From assembly GCA_022781445.1 (NCBI GenBank), contig JALETQ010000004.1:1-64000 (forward strand): a stretch of DNA of 64,000 bases, read 5' to 3'. The position numbers and the translations under genes were made by a program. Shown here in pieces: positions 37,447 to 46,834 of this stretch (positions are counted from its first letter, which is position 1; each line of letters begins with the position of its first letter). A model generated the notes under the pieces. That model was not told where the DNA came from. It was given only the letters and a program-made list of their open reading frames with translations, and did no database searches. The DNA is from Prevotella sp. Its GTDB lineage: Bacteria > Bacteroidota > Bacteroidia > Bacteroidales > Bacteroidaceae.

Positions 37447-40269
37447 ATGAGATTCAAAAAAATTCTTTTGGCCGCATTGCTGGTCGTCTCGACAGCAGTA
37501 CAGGCACAGATGATGCCCCCGATTCCCGTCGACAAGTCGGTACGAATGGGCAAGTTGGAGAATGGCCTTACTTATTATGTAAGGCAAAACGGATGGCCCG
37601 AAAAGCGAGTGAACTTCTACATCGCCCAAAGAGTGGGTTCGCTTCAGGAGAACGACCTGCAAAGAGGTTTGGCACACTTCCTCGAACACATGGCGTTCAA
37701 CGGCTCCGATAACTTCAAAGGCAACAATTTGATCGAATACACCCGTTCGCTCGGTGTCGAATTCGGTAGCGACCTCAACGCTTATACCAGCATCGACGAA
37801 ACCGTTTATCGCATCAGTGACGTGCCTTCCACCCGCGTAAGTGCCCTCGACTCGTGCCTGCTCATCCTGAAAGACTGGTCGAACGGACTCTTGCTCGAGG
37901 AAGATGAAATCAACAAAGAACGCGGCGTGATCCATGAAGAATGGCGTTTGCGTTCGTCGGCATCGCAAAGAATGTTCGAGCGTAACCTCGAAACCATCTA
38001 TCCCGGCAGCAAGTACGGCCTGCGTATGCCCATCGGTAAGATGGAAGTCATCGACAATTTCGAACCCCAAGTGTTGCGCGATTACTACCATAAGTGGTAT
38101 CATCCCGAGAATCAGGCCATCATCGTGGTGGGCGATATCGACGTGGATCGCACCGAACAGAAGATCAAAGAACTCTTCTCCGGCATCAAATTGCCCGAAA
38201 ACCGCGGTAAGGTTGAAAAGGAAAACGTGCCCGATAATGCAGAACCCATCATCGTTGTCGACAAAGACAAGGAACAACAGACCAACATTATCATGGCCAT
38301 GTTCAAACATGATGCCACTCCCGATGCCGAAAAAGGCAACATGATGTACCTCATCGAAGGCTATATCAAGCAAATTGCCTGCGAGATGCTCAACCAACGC
38401 CTGACAGAAAAGGCTCTCGATGCCGGCTGTCCGTACATCCAGGCCAGCGTCAATGATGAACAATACATCTTCGCCAGCACCAAAGATTGCTTCGGACTGA
38501 CCATCTTGCCTAAAGAAGGCAGAAGCGAAGAAGCATTTGCCACTGCGTACAGGGAGGTGTTGCGTGCCATCCAATTCGGCTTCACACCGACCGAATATGC
38601 CCGTGCCAAGTCCGACTACATGAGCCGTTTGGAAAAACAATACACCAATCGCGACAAAATCACCAACGCTTCGTATGGTAACGAGTACACTCGCCACTAC
38701 CTGAACAACGAGCCTATCCCCTCGATGGACGACTACTATGCCATCATGAATCAGATAGTACCCAACATTCCGGTGGATCCCATCAATGAAGTGCTGCCCC
38801 AACTCGTCAGCAAAACCGACTCGAATGTTGTCGTGGTGAACTTCAATACCGAGAAAGAAGGTACAGCTTATCCCACCAAAGAAGGCTATCTTAAGGCCAT
38901 GAACGACGTAAGAGCCGAACAACTCACGGCGTATGTCGACAATGTGAAGGACGAACCGCTCATCACCAAGCTCCCCAAGAAAGGCAAAATCAAGAGCGAA
39001 AAGATGAATGACAAGTTCGGTTACAAAGAACTTACCTTATCCAATGGCGCGCGCGTCATCCTTAAAAAGACCGACTACAAGGCCGACGAAGTACGCATGA
39101 TGGCGATTTCGAAAGGTGGTTCTTCACTCCTTCCCGAAAATGACGTGGTGAACTACAAGCTCATCGATGCCGTCATCGGTTCGAGCGGACTCGGAAACTT
39201 CGACCACATGGAACTCGAGAAAGCCCTTGCCGGTAAGCAGGCAAGTGCCGATTTCTCACTCAGCAACCTCCACGAAAGTGTGAATGCCAACTGCCTGCCC
39301 AAGGATATTGAGACCATGATGCAGCTGGTTTACCTCAATTTCACCGACATCAAGAAGGACGAAAAGGCATACGGAACGCTCGTTTCGATGCTCGAAAACG
39401 CTCTGAAGAACAAAGATTTGTCACCCGAGAGTGCTTTCAGCGACTCTGTTCAGTCCACACTCTACAGCCGTAACCCCCGCTTCGCTTCGCTTGATGTAGA
39501 TGATTTGAAGAAACTCAACTACGACCGCTGTTTGCAAATTGCCAAGGAAAGATTGGCAAATGCCGGCGATTTCACCTTCTACTTCGTTGGCAACTTCGAC
39601 GAAGCCACACTCCGTCCGCTCATCGAACAATACATTGCGTCGTTGCCCGGCAATGCCAAGAAAGCCGAATCGTGGAAGAAAGTGTCCACATACAAGCACG
39701 GTGAAACCGTGAACCGTTTCTACCGCAAGATGGAAACCCCGAAAGCACATGCCCGCATCTATTGGTTCAACGACCAAGTGCCTTATTCGCTCGAAAACGC
39801 TGTGGCAGCCAATGCCGCCGCCGAGGTGCTGAGCATGATCTATATTCAGAAGATTCGTGAAGAAGCCAGCGCAGCCTACTCCGCAGGTGCTTATGGTGGA
39901 GTGAACCTTGGTGGTGATGTTCCCTACAACTTCATCCTCGGCGACTGCCCCATGAAGCCCGAAATGGCCGATACAGCCATCAAGATCATGCGCGAAGAGG
40001 CATTCAGACTCACTCAAACAGTTGATGCAGACATGCTCAACAAGGTGAAAGAAGCCTTCATCAAGAACTACGAAACCAGTACCAAACAGAACGGTTACTG
40101 GATGGATGTCATCAGTGACTACGACGAATTGGGCGTGGATAAGCACACCGACTACCGCAAAGTGGTTGAAAGCCTCACCCCGGCTAAGGTGTCGGAGTTC
40201 ATGAAAAATGTCATCTTCAACAACGGCAACTCCATCGAAGTGGTGATGTTGCCCGAAGAAGCCAAATAA
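37447..40269 (+). CDS. Secreted M16-family zinc metallopeptidase (two-domain, PqqL/YhjJ-like)
   Basis: M16 proteases are zinc enzymes that degrade peptides; the secreted 940-residue type occurs widely in Bacteroidota. A signal peptide precedes the cleavage near AQMMPP (about residue 22). The inverted zinc motif HxxEH is HFLEH at residues 77-81, with downstream glutamates (ETVYRISD) able to complete the site. The second half (from about 500) is a second M16 domain without the motif, as in the family. It has its own promoter and a terminator at 40410-40446. Confidence 0.95.
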   Translation: MRFKKILLAALLVVSTAVQAQMMPPIPVDKSVRMGKLENGLTYYVRQNGWPEKRVNFYIAQRVGSLQENDLQRGLAHFLEHMAFNGSDNFKGNNLIEYTRSLGVEFGSDLNAYTSIDETVYRISDVPSTRVSALDSCLLILKDWSNGLLLEEDEINKERGVIHEEWRLRSSASQRMFERNLETIYPGSKYGLRMPIGKMEVIDNFEPQVLRDYYHKWYHPENQAIIVVGDIDVDRTEQKIKELFSGIKLPENRGKVEKENVPDNAEPIIVVDKDKEQQTNIIMAMFKHDATPDAEKGNMMYLIEGYIKQIACEMLNQRLTEKALDAGCPYIQASVNDEQYIFASTKDCFGLTILPKEGRSEEAFATAYREVLRAIQFGFTPTEYARAKSDYMSRLEKQYTNRDKITNASYGNEYTRHYLNNEPIPSMDDYYAIMNQIVPNIPVDPINEVLPQLVSKTDSNVVVVNFNTEKEGTAYPTKEGYLKAMNDVRAEQLTAYVDNVKDEPLITKLPKKGKIKSEKMNDKFGYKELTLSNGARVILKKTDYKADEVRMMAISKGGSSLLPENDVVNYKLIDAVIGSSGLGNFDHMELEKALAGKQASADFSLSNLHESVNANCLPKDIETMMQLVYLNFTDIKKDEKAYGTLVSMLENALKNKDLSPESAFSDSVQSTLYSRNPRFASLDVDDLKKLNYDRCLQIAKERLANAGDFTFYFVGNFDEATLRPLIEQYIASLPGNAKKAESWKKVSTYKHGETVNRFYRKMETPKAHARIYWFNDQVPYSLENAVAANAAAEVLSMIYIQKIREEASAAYSAGAYGGVNLGGDVPYNFILGDCPMKPEMADTAIKIMREEAFRLTQTVDADMLNKVKEAFIKNYETSTKQNGYWMDVISDYDELGVDKHTDYRKVVESLTPAKVSEFMKNVIFNNGNSIEVVMLPEEAK

Positions 40270-40409
40270 ACAATCGGCATCATTCCGGTACGGATGCCTG
40301 CCGATGCTGTCAGTCAAGGCATCCGACAGTACCGGAAACAGCCCCAGGCAGCTTTTATCAGGCGGCAATCCCTGCCGCTCCGGAAAGGCTGCTTGCCGGA
40401 TAACTTCTC

Positions 40410-40446
40410 AAGGGATGGGATTTGCAACAATCTCATCCCTTTTTTC
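40410..40446 (+). terminator. Terminator after the M16 peptidase gene
   Basis: AAGGGATGGGATT (40410-40422) and AATCTCATCCCTT (40429-40441) pair with one mismatch around TGCAAC, then a run of T. It lies 140 bp downstream of the stop. Confidence 0.85.
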
Positions 40447-40534
40447 GTCTCTGTTTCATAATCCTTTCTATTGACGATTCGACACATTCCTCGCCCTGTC
40501 TGCAGGCTCTCCGTCCTCATTCTTCCCTTCCTTC

Positions 40535-40620
40535 ACCCACAATCGGTTATCAGAGTCCGAAACGGTTTTGTCCGATTGACGACCGGACAGGTTGTCGGCC
40601 GACTTGTCACAGTTACACTT
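40535..40620 (+). repeat. TIR repeat family 1, partial left half
   Basis: CCCACAATCGGTTATCAGAG then CGGTTTTGTCCGATTGACGA and GTTGTCGGCCGACTTGTCAC follow the left half of copy C. The right end is missing. Confidence 0.6.
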
Positions 40621-40722
40621 TGAATTGACAAAGTGCAGGTATTCGATGTCGGTTTGCATGCAAAACGCAGGAAAAACATGCTTTTTTGCACGATTATGTC
40701 TGAAATTTCATTAGTCAAATAT

Positions 40723-40751
40723 TTTGCAATTCAAGAAATAATGTATCTTTG
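40723..40751 (+). promoter_or_regulatory. Promoter of the small secreted protein cluster
   Basis: TTTG (40723-40726), 17 bp, then TATCTTTG (40744-40751) followed by C. It lies 123 bp upstream of the start codon at 40875 and probably drives the three genes to 43404. Confidence 0.65.
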
Positions 40752-40874
40752 CACGGTCGATAATCATCGGGATTCAACCACCGACATTCGCACCGACACC
40801 TTCCGGAAGCGGCATACGGCTCTCTCCTTCCGCGAAGTTCCAACCGAAAGAGCCTGTCATCTAACCATACAATT

Positions 40875-41336
40875 ATGAAACAAATATTCTTATTAGCATC
40901 GCTTTTCCTCACTTTTACAGCCGCCAATGCACAAAGTCAGGTGTGGGGTTTACAGACCGACAAAGGCATCGAAGTGCCTCTGGGCAACGTGGATTTCCTG
41001 CTGGCGGCCGACAATGACACGCAGTTCAGCATCGTTCTGAAGGAAGGAAACGCCATCGACAGCGTGCAAGTGGCCTATGTGAAGATGATCACCGAGGCGG
41101 GAATTGCCGGCCAAAGCATGGCCGACACCACCCCGTCGCTGCTCATGGTGGGTGAAAAGCTCATCGTTTCGGGCGGTGACAAGGCCGCCGATGTGGCCGT
41201 TTATGGCATTGACGGTGCCCGACAAGGCGTGAGCGTACTGCACGGCAGCACCACGACGGTCGATGTGTCACGTCTGCCCCAAGGCACATACGTACTCAAA
41301 GTGGGTACGCGCGCGGTGAAATTCATGAAGAAATAA
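40875..41336 (+). CDS. Small secreted protein of unknown function with sorting-tail-like C-terminus
   Basis: The 153-residue protein has a signal peptide (MKQIFLLASLFLTFTAANAQ). A short N-terminal beta region (about 25-85) is followed by AVYGIDGARQG and RLPQGTYVLKVGTRAVKFMK, which resembles a type IX secretion C-terminal domain although the chain is short. It may instead be a small self-assembling surface protein. First of three genes on one transcript; the next starts 18 bp downstream. Function unknown. Confidence 0.7.
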   Translation: MKQIFLLASLFLTFTAANAQSQVWGLQTDKGIEVPLGNVDFLLAADNDTQFSIVLKEGNAIDSVQVAYVKMITEAGIAGQSMADTTPSLLMVGEKLIVSGGDKAADVAVYGIDGARQGVSVLHGSTTTVDVSRLPQGTYVLKVGTRAVKFMKK

Positions 41337-41354
41337 AAGAAGGAGGACTGTGAC

Positions 41355-42236
41355 ATGAGAACGCGTTTCTTACTTGCGGCTGCCCTGATGGCAGCCCACA
41401 CGATGGCGCAAGACACTTTCGTCATCGTCAAAACGGACGGCACCACCCTCAAAACGGCCGACAAAGCCGTGGTCGCAGGCACAGAAGAGGCATGGACGCT
41501 GGCAGGCAACGCCCTCGCCATCGACGACCGCATCGAGCGTGCCCCTAAGGCGGCAGCCACCCAAACCATCACCTTCGAGGACTGTGTGTTCCCCACCAAC
41601 AAGCACAACAACATGACATCAGGCGGCGAATCGGTCTACACCGAAAAAGGAGCCACCTTCAAAGTTCAGGAAAAATACGGCATGTTCAGCGGCGCAATGG
41701 TCTCCGAAGAGTCACAAGTGTCGGCGTGGGACAGCGAGTATCCGGGTTCGGCCTCTCCCAACAAGGTCATCACCACCGACGCTTCCACACCGGCAGGCAC
41801 CGACGGCTCGGCCAAATTCTCCATCTTCCGATTCGACAAATACGTATCGGGTACACTGAACGGATTGAAGCCCGAGTTCGCATTCGACGAACAGGCGGAA
41901 CACCTCATCCGCTCGATAGCCGTCAACAACACCGCCGAAACATGGCAAAACTGTAAGATAGGCTACTACAGCAAGCCCGCTTTTGCCGAGGGCGATTTCC
42001 TCGAAGTCATCTTCACAGGCTACGACAAAAACGGGGCCGAAACCGGTTCGGTGACGGCAGTACTCGCCGATTTCCGCGACGGAAAGACCTATATCTGCAA
42101 CGAATGGACAACGGTGGACCTCTCGTCGCTCGGCAACATCAACCGACTGGCTGCCGGCATTCAGGCCTCGGATGCCTATACCAACATCTTCTCGACATCG
42201 TTTGGCGTATGCGTAGACAACATTGTGTTTGAATAA
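41355..42236 (+). CDS. Secreted DUF4465-type protein
   Basis: The 293-residue protein has a signal peptide (MRTRFLLAAALMAAHTMAQ). The mature part shows DUF4465-like blocks: TITFEDCVF, FTGYDKNGAETGSVTAVLAD, WTTVDLSSLGNINRLAAGIQ and FGVCVDNIVF. Some DUF4465 proteins of gut Bacteroidota are surface cobamide-binding lipoproteins (BtuH); here there is no obvious lipobox, TonB receptor or cobalamin riboswitch nearby, so that role is only a possibility. Its start is 18 bp after the previous gene, and the next starts 22 bp after its stop. Confidence 0.75.
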   Translation: MRTRFLLAAALMAAHTMAQDTFVIVKTDGTTLKTADKAVVAGTEEAWTLAGNALAIDDRIERAPKAAATQTITFEDCVFPTNKHNNMTSGGESVYTEKGATFKVQEKYGMFSGAMVSEESQVSAWDSEYPGSASPNKVITTDASTPAGTDGSAKFSIFRFDKYVSGTLNGLKPEFAFDEQAEHLIRSIAVNNTAETWQNCKIGYYSKPAFAEGDFLEVIFTGYDKNGAETGSVTAVLADFRDGKTYICNEWTTVDLSSLGNINRLAAGIQASDAYTNIFSTSFGVCVDNIVFE

Positions 42237-42258
42237 TCCCCAAGAAAGAGATTCTGAA

Positions 42259-43404
42259 ATGAAAAAAATCATATTTGCATGCCTCGCGCTTCTCTGCGTC
42301 ATTCACGCACGGGCGCAATTCGATATAGAATATCAAGACGGCCATACCACCCAAACCGCCGGCAACATCTTTGTTTACGGACAGGACAATTCGTGGGACA
42401 TCAATGAAACGGACGCGTCGCAAATCAAGAGCATCAAGCGACACGCACGCTCTGCAGACACCCCTATCGAACTGACCAACAGCGTCGGCAACATCTACTT
42501 CGGTGACTTCTGGAAAGAAGGTTATGCCGACTATTACTTCATTCTCACCAACGACCGCGTGGGCAAAAATGCCAACGGCGACCCCGTTCCGATGCACAAC
42601 GGCGGGTACATCCTCTACGTCGACATCTGGAGTGCGGTGTCGGCCGACCACAAAAATGCCATCCTTCCCGAAGGAACCTACACTTTCAGCCCGGGCAGAA
42701 AGAACGGATGCTTCACGCAAGAGTTTTCCGTTCTGACCGTCAACAAGGGCAAGGAGGGCACCGGTTATCGCATCGTCGACCATCAACTGATGGGCGGCGA
42801 GATGGTGGTAAAGCATGTCGACCAAGGCTATGACTTCACCGCAACGGTGCAGACAAAGGACGGACAGACCTTCAAGTTCCACTACAATGGCGAAATTGCT
42901 TTCGATGACCAAAGCGGAATCGAAGACAAACCCGACAATAAATTCATCACCGCCGATGTCGACATCAAGCCTCTTTCGGGTCAATATCTCCTGTATGCCA
43001 AGACCAACATCGACAACTACGTCATCCGTTTGTTCGATGTCGACGGCATCAGTGCCGACGGTGTCCATCCCATGGAGCCGGGCATGAAGCTCCATCTGGA
43101 TCTCTTTGCCGCCAAAGGTGCCGGCTTTGAAGGCACCTACAAAGCAGGAACAAAGACCGGACAATACACCATCAGGCAGGAGCCGGGCGTTTTCTTCCCC
43201 GGAACATATACCGCCGGCATTCCTCTCGGTTCGCATGTTGAGCGGGTAAACGCCGACTACAGCGTGTCGCATTGCGGCATCGTGGACGGTACGGTGACCA
43301 TCACCAAGGTCGACGACACCAACTATCACGTCGTGGCCAACCTCGTTTCGGATCAGGGAAAGGCTGTGACCTGCGACTGGACGGGTCCCATTCCCGCTTT
43401 CTGA
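42259..43404 (+). CDS. Secreted protein of unknown function with duplicated domain
   Basis: The start MKKIIFACLALLCVIHARAQ (a signal peptide) at 42259 gives 381 residues. Two halves look alike: ADYYFILTNDRVG and LPEGTYTFSPG in the first (about residues 90-225), NYVIRLFDVDG and FPGTYTAGIPLG in the second (about 250-381). I infer a tandem beta-sandwich. No family recognised. It is the last of the three-gene secreted cluster. Confidence 0.7.
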   Translation: MKKIIFACLALLCVIHARAQFDIEYQDGHTTQTAGNIFVYGQDNSWDINETDASQIKSIKRHARSADTPIELTNSVGNIYFGDFWKEGYADYYFILTNDRVGKNANGDPVPMHNGGYILYVDIWSAVSADHKNAILPEGTYTFSPGRKNGCFTQEFSVLTVNKGKEGTGYRIVDHQLMGGEMVVKHVDQGYDFTATVQTKDGQTFKFHYNGEIAFDDQSGIEDKPDNKFITADVDIKPLSGQYLLYAKTNIDNYVIRLFDVDGISADGVHPMEPGMKLHLDLFAAKGAGFEGTYKAGTKTGQYTIRQEPGVFFPGTYTAGIPLGSHVERVNADYSVSHCGIVDGTVTITKVDDTNYHVVANLVSDQGKAVTCDWTGPIPAF

Positions 43405-43516
43405 CATCACGTCCGACGAGGGCTTTTAGCCCACAACATCGGCACAACGCGTCCCAACGGGCGCGACCATCATCCTCACGGGAAGTTCCATTCGTGGAGC
43501 TTCCCGTGCTTGTTCT

Positions 43517-43577
43517 TCCCGGATCGGCCATCAGAATCCGGACCGGTTTCGGTTGATTGGCGGACAAACAACTCACT
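43517..43577 (+). repeat. TIR repeat family 1, partial left end
   Basis: CCCGGATCGGCCATCAGAAT followed by CCGGACCGGTTTCGGTTGAT aligns with the left end of copy A (CCGAGTCGGTTTCGCTTGAT). About 60 bp are recognisable. Confidence 0.55.
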
Positions 43578-43650
43578 TCAACGCCTCCGACGCTTTTCCT
43601 AAAAAAGCGAAATAATGAATGTTTTATTCGTTTATTTGTAATGAATTACC

Positions 43651-43658
43651 TAATTTTG
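43651..43658 (+). promoter_or_regulatory. -7 box upstream of pnp
   Basis: TAATTTTG followed by C matches TAnnTTTG. It lies about 250 bp upstream of the pnp start, giving a long leader that could host regulation. No good -33 element was found. Confidence 0.45.
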
Positions 43659-43909
43659 CATCGTTTTCAACCTTGTCTGTCGGGCTTCGTTTCCACGAAA
43701 CCAAACAACAAACGCACCGTCTGAGACAAAAATCAATGCCGGAAATGGCATTACTGTACGGCTTAAACAAGCCCGAACATATATTTTGAAAGCGTGTGCA
43801 ACCCGAAAACACCCTTCCCAAACAATGATTTGACAAGACGGATTCTTCGGTCTTTGTCCTTTCGATATGTTATTTTAGATGTAGTTACAACAAGAAGAAG
43901 AAAAATTAA

Positions 43910-46231
43910 ATGAACGTTATTACGAAAAGTGTTCAGTTGCCTGATGGAAGAACCATCACGATTGAAACAGGAAAATTGGCAAAACAAGCCGACGGAAGCG
44001 TTATGCTCCGCATGGGAAACACCGCCATCCTGGCAACGGTTTGTGCTGCCAAAGATGCCGTGCCCGGCACGGATTTCATGCCTTTGCAGGTTGATTACCG
44101 CGAACAATATGCAGCCGCAGGCCGTTTCCCCGGCGGTTTCACCAAGCGCGAAGGCAAGCCGGGCGACAACGAGATTCTCGTTTCACGCCTTGTGGACCGC
44201 GTGCTCAGACCCTTATTCCCGTCCAATTATCATGCAGAGGTGTTCGTAAACATCCTCCTTTTCAGTGCCGACGGCGTTGATCAGCCCGATGCACTTGCCG
44301 GATTTGCCGCTTCAGCCGCATTGGCTTGCTCAGATATACCTTTCGAATGCCCCATCTCCGAAGTGCGCGTGGCGCGCGTCGGTGGCGAATATGTCGTCAA
44401 TCCGACTTTCGAACAGATGAAAGAGGCCGACATGGACATCATGGTCGGTGCCTCGGCAGAGAATATCATGATGGTGGAAGGCGAAATGAACGAAGTGTCC
44501 GAACAGGACTTGCTCGGTGCATTGAAGGTCGCCATGGATGCCATCAAGCCCATGTGTGCCCTCCAAGAGGAGTTGTCCAAAGAGTTGGGCAAGGACGTCA
44601 AGCGTGAGTACGACCACGAAATCAACGACGAAAGTCTTCGCGAAGAGATCAACAAAGAGCTGTATCAACCCGCCTACGACGTGACGAAGCAGGCACTGGA
44701 GAAGCACGCCCGTCAGGAAGCATTCGACAAAATCATTGCCGACTTCCTCGAAAAGTACGACGCTTCGCACACCGATCTGAGCGAAGACGAACTCGCCGAG
44801 AAGCATGCAGAGGCCGAACGCTACTATCACGACGTGATGCGCGATGCCATGCGTCGCTGCATTCTCGACGAAGGCATACGCCTCGACGGCCGCAAGACCG
44901 ACGAAATACGCCCCATCTGGTGTGAAACAAGTCCGCTGCCCATGCCTCACGGAAGCAGCATCTTCACCCGTGGCGAGACCCAAAGCCTTTCAACCTGTAC
45001 CCTCGGAACGAAGTTGGACGAGAAACTCGTGGACGATGTACTCGACAAGAGCTATATGCGCTTCCTGCTTCACTACAACTTCCCGCCGTTCTGTACGGGC
45101 GAGGCAAGACCCCAACGCAGCGTCGGTCGCCGCGAAATCGGCCACGGCCACCTGGCATGGAGAGCGTTGAAGAACCAAATTCCCGAAGACTTCCCTTACA
45201 CCGTGCGTCTGGTGAGCCAGATTCTGGAATCGAACGGCTCGTCGTCGATGGCCACCGTGTGTGGCGGAACCTTGGCACTGATGGATGCCGGTGTGCCGAT
45301 GAAGAAGCCCGTCAGCGGCATCGCGATGGGTCTTATCAAGAATCCCGGCGAGGACAAGTATGCCGTTCTGTCGGACATTCTGGGCGATGAGGATCACCTC
45401 GGTGACATGGACTTCAAGACAACGGGTACCGTCAACGGTCTGACTGCCACACAGATGGACATCAAGTGCGACGGTCTGTCGTTTGAAATCCTCGAGAAAG
45501 CATTGTTGCAGGCCAAAGCCGGCCGCGAGCACATCCTCGGAAAGATGATGGAAACCATGTCGGAGCCGCGTCAGGAATTGAAGCCTCAGGTGCCGCGCAT
45601 CGTACAAATAGAAATTCCGAAAGAGTTTATCGGTGCCGTGATTGGCCCCGGTGGCAAGATCATCCAGCAGATGCAGGAAGATACCGGCTCGACCATCACC
45701 ATCGACGAGGTCGACGGTGTGGGTAAAGTTCAGGTCAGCGCGCCCAACAAAGAGTCCATCGATGCCGCCCTTGCCAAGATCAAAGGCATCGTCGCCATCC
45801 CCGAGGTGGGCGAAGTGTACGAAGGTACCATCCGTTCGATCATGCCCTACGGCTGCTTCGTGGAAATCCTTCCGGGCAAGGACGGACTGCTGCACATCTC
45901 CGAAATCGACTGGAAACGTCTTGAAACCGTTGAGGATGCAGGCATCAAAGAAGGCGACAAGATTACCGTCAAGCTTCTTGAAATCGATCCCAAAACAGGC
46001 AAATATAAGTTGTCACACCGCGTGTTGATGCCCAAGCCGGAGGGCTATGTGGAACGCGAACGCCGCCCGAGACCCGAGCGTAGCGAACGCCGTCAACGTC
46101 CGGAACGCAACGGCGAACGTCGCCAGCACGGCAATCCGAACCGCCCGGAGAGCTTCGGTGACCTCAAGGACTTCCATGATCCGATGGCAGACCACGAGCC
46201 TAAAGACTTTAACGACAGCCTCGACCGCTAA
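43910..46231 (+). CDS. pnp: Polyribonucleotide nucleotidyltransferase
   Basis: PNPase degrades RNA 3' to 5' by phosphorolysis and can add tails. The 773-residue protein has two RNase PH domains (the second with [13 protein letters not shown] and [10 protein letters not shown]), a KH domain ([20 protein letters not shown], about residues 577-596), and an S1 domain ([20 protein letters not shown]). The last 60 residues are Arg/Pro/Glu-rich and disordered ([20 protein letters not shown]), probably an RNA- or protein-binding tail. A terminator follows at 46257-46294. Confidence 0.98.
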   Translation: MNVITKSVQLPDGRTITIETGKLAKQADGSVMLRMGNTAILATVCAAKDAVPGTDFMPLQVDYREQYAAAGRFPGGFTKREGKPGDNEILVSRLVDRVLRPLFPSNYHAEVFVNILLFSADGVDQPDALAGFAASAALACSDIPFECPISEVRVARVGGEYVVNPTFEQMKEADMDIMVGASAENIMMVEGEMNEVSEQDLLGALKVAMDAIKPMCALQEELSKELGKDVKREYDHEINDESLREEINKELYQPAYDVTKQALEKHARQEAFDKIIADFLEKYDASHTDLSEDELAEKHAEAERYYHDVMRDAMRRCILDEGIRLDGRKTDEIRPIWCETSPLPMPHGSSIFTRGETQSLSTCTLGTKLDEKLVDDVLDKSYMRFLLHYNFPPFCTGEARPQRSVGRREIGHGHLAWRALKNQIPEDFPYTVRLVSQILESNGSSSMATVCGGTLALMDAGVPMKKPVSGIAMGLIKNPGEDKYAVLSDILGDEDHLGDMDFKTTGTVNGLTATQMDIKCDGLSFEILEKALLQAKAGREHILGKMMETMSEPRQELKPQVPRIVQIEIPKEFIGAVIGPGGKIIQQMQEDTGSTITIDEVDGVGKVQVSAPNKESIDAALAKIKGIVAIPEVGEVYEGTIRSIMPYGCFVEILPGKDGLLHISEIDWKRLETVEDAGIKEGDKITVKLLEIDPKTGKYKLSHRVLMPKPEGYVERERRPRPERSERRQRPERNGERRQHGNPNRPESFGDLKDFHDPMADHEPKDFNDSLDR

Positions 46232-46256
46232 GCATCGGTCAGCAAATCTTTATTTG

Positions 46257-46294
46257 AAAAATCCCTGCATCGTCACCGATGCGGGGATTTTTAT
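46257..46294 (+). terminator. Terminator after pnp
   Basis: AAAAATCCCTGCATCG pairs with CGATGCGGGGATTTTT (one G-T or mismatch position) around TCAC. It lies 26 bp past the pnp stop. Confidence 0.9.
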
Positions 46295-46610
46295 TGGCCG
46301 TCGGTTCGCAGGTGGAGGCCCGAAGACAGGAATCAAGGGATGCAGAAGGGTTGAAGTACAATCACAACAGGAGGATTCCGGGAACGCAAATGCAGTTTCC
46401 GACACGTTGTTCAGGAAAGTTCGGCAGGTGTATCGGTGAGCTTTCGTGTATCCCTCACGCCCGTTTCTGCAGCATTGTCGGCCACTCTCGCAAAAGAAAT
46501 TTCCGATACTTCATGACGGCTTCATACACCCCCGGACCATCATCAGGGTACGGACGACCACCCAACAGTACCTCGCGGAAATGGGTATCATCGGTATAAA
46601 AAAGAGAACT

Positions 46611-46640
46611 AAACACTCTCATGACCGTTCGGAGTTCAAC
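46611..46640 (+). repeat. TIR repeat family 1, right-end fragment
   Basis: AACACTCTCATGACCGTTCG then GAGTTCAACT matches the right end of copy B (AACGCTCTCATGACCGATTT, GAGTTTATC). No left end was found. Confidence 0.5.
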
Positions 46641-46649
46641 TTTTTCGCG

Positions 46650-46734
46650 CCAAACCTACCCTTCAGGCTTACAAAAGCTGCCCTTTCATCCTTCAAAAGT
46701 TGCCCTTTTGATACAGGAAAGTTGCCCTTTTGAC
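46650..46734 (-). repeat. 22-bp tandem array 3 (about 4 units)
   Basis: On the minus strand units begin AAAAGGGCAACTTTCC, AAAAGGGCAACTTTTG, AAAGGGCAGCTTTTG and AAGGGTAGGTTTGG, each 22 bp apart. Linkers differ. It is about 10 bp from a right-end copy of repeat family 1. Confidence 0.78.
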
Positions 46735-46834
46735 AACTCGTTCGTCATGTTTTTGTAAATAATTGATATTCAGAAAGATAAAGACCAATGACTTTCTCTT
46801 CGTTTCGCATCGAAGAAAAAGCGAACCGAGGGCT

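Larger units (their letters stand above)
40270..40874. other. 605-bp intergenic region after the M16 gene
   Basis: Contains a terminator (40410-40446), a left-end fragment of repeat family 1 (40535-40620) and the promoter of the small secreted protein cluster (40723-40751). No cobalamin-riboswitch motif was found. No gene is visible. Confidence 0.55.
43405..43909. other. 505-bp intergenic region before pnp
   Basis: Contains a fragment of repeat family 1 (43517-43577) and a -7 box (43651-43658). The remaining 250 bp would form an unusually long pnp leader. No ORF was supported. Confidence 0.55.
46232..46834. other. 603-bp convergent intergenic region
   Basis: Contains the pnp terminator, a right-end fragment of repeat family 1 (46611-46640), and an inverted-orientation 22-bp array (46650-46734). 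No gene. Confidence 0.55.

Noticed and set aside
37432..38922. 496-codon open frame opposite the M16 gene
   Set aside because: It is antisense to a gene with an intact HxxEH motif and signal peptide.
40752..40874. Cobalamin riboswitch upstream of the DUF4465 cluster
   Set aside because: The 120-nt leader lacks the conserved B12-box-like GCCACTG motif and any recognisable fold.
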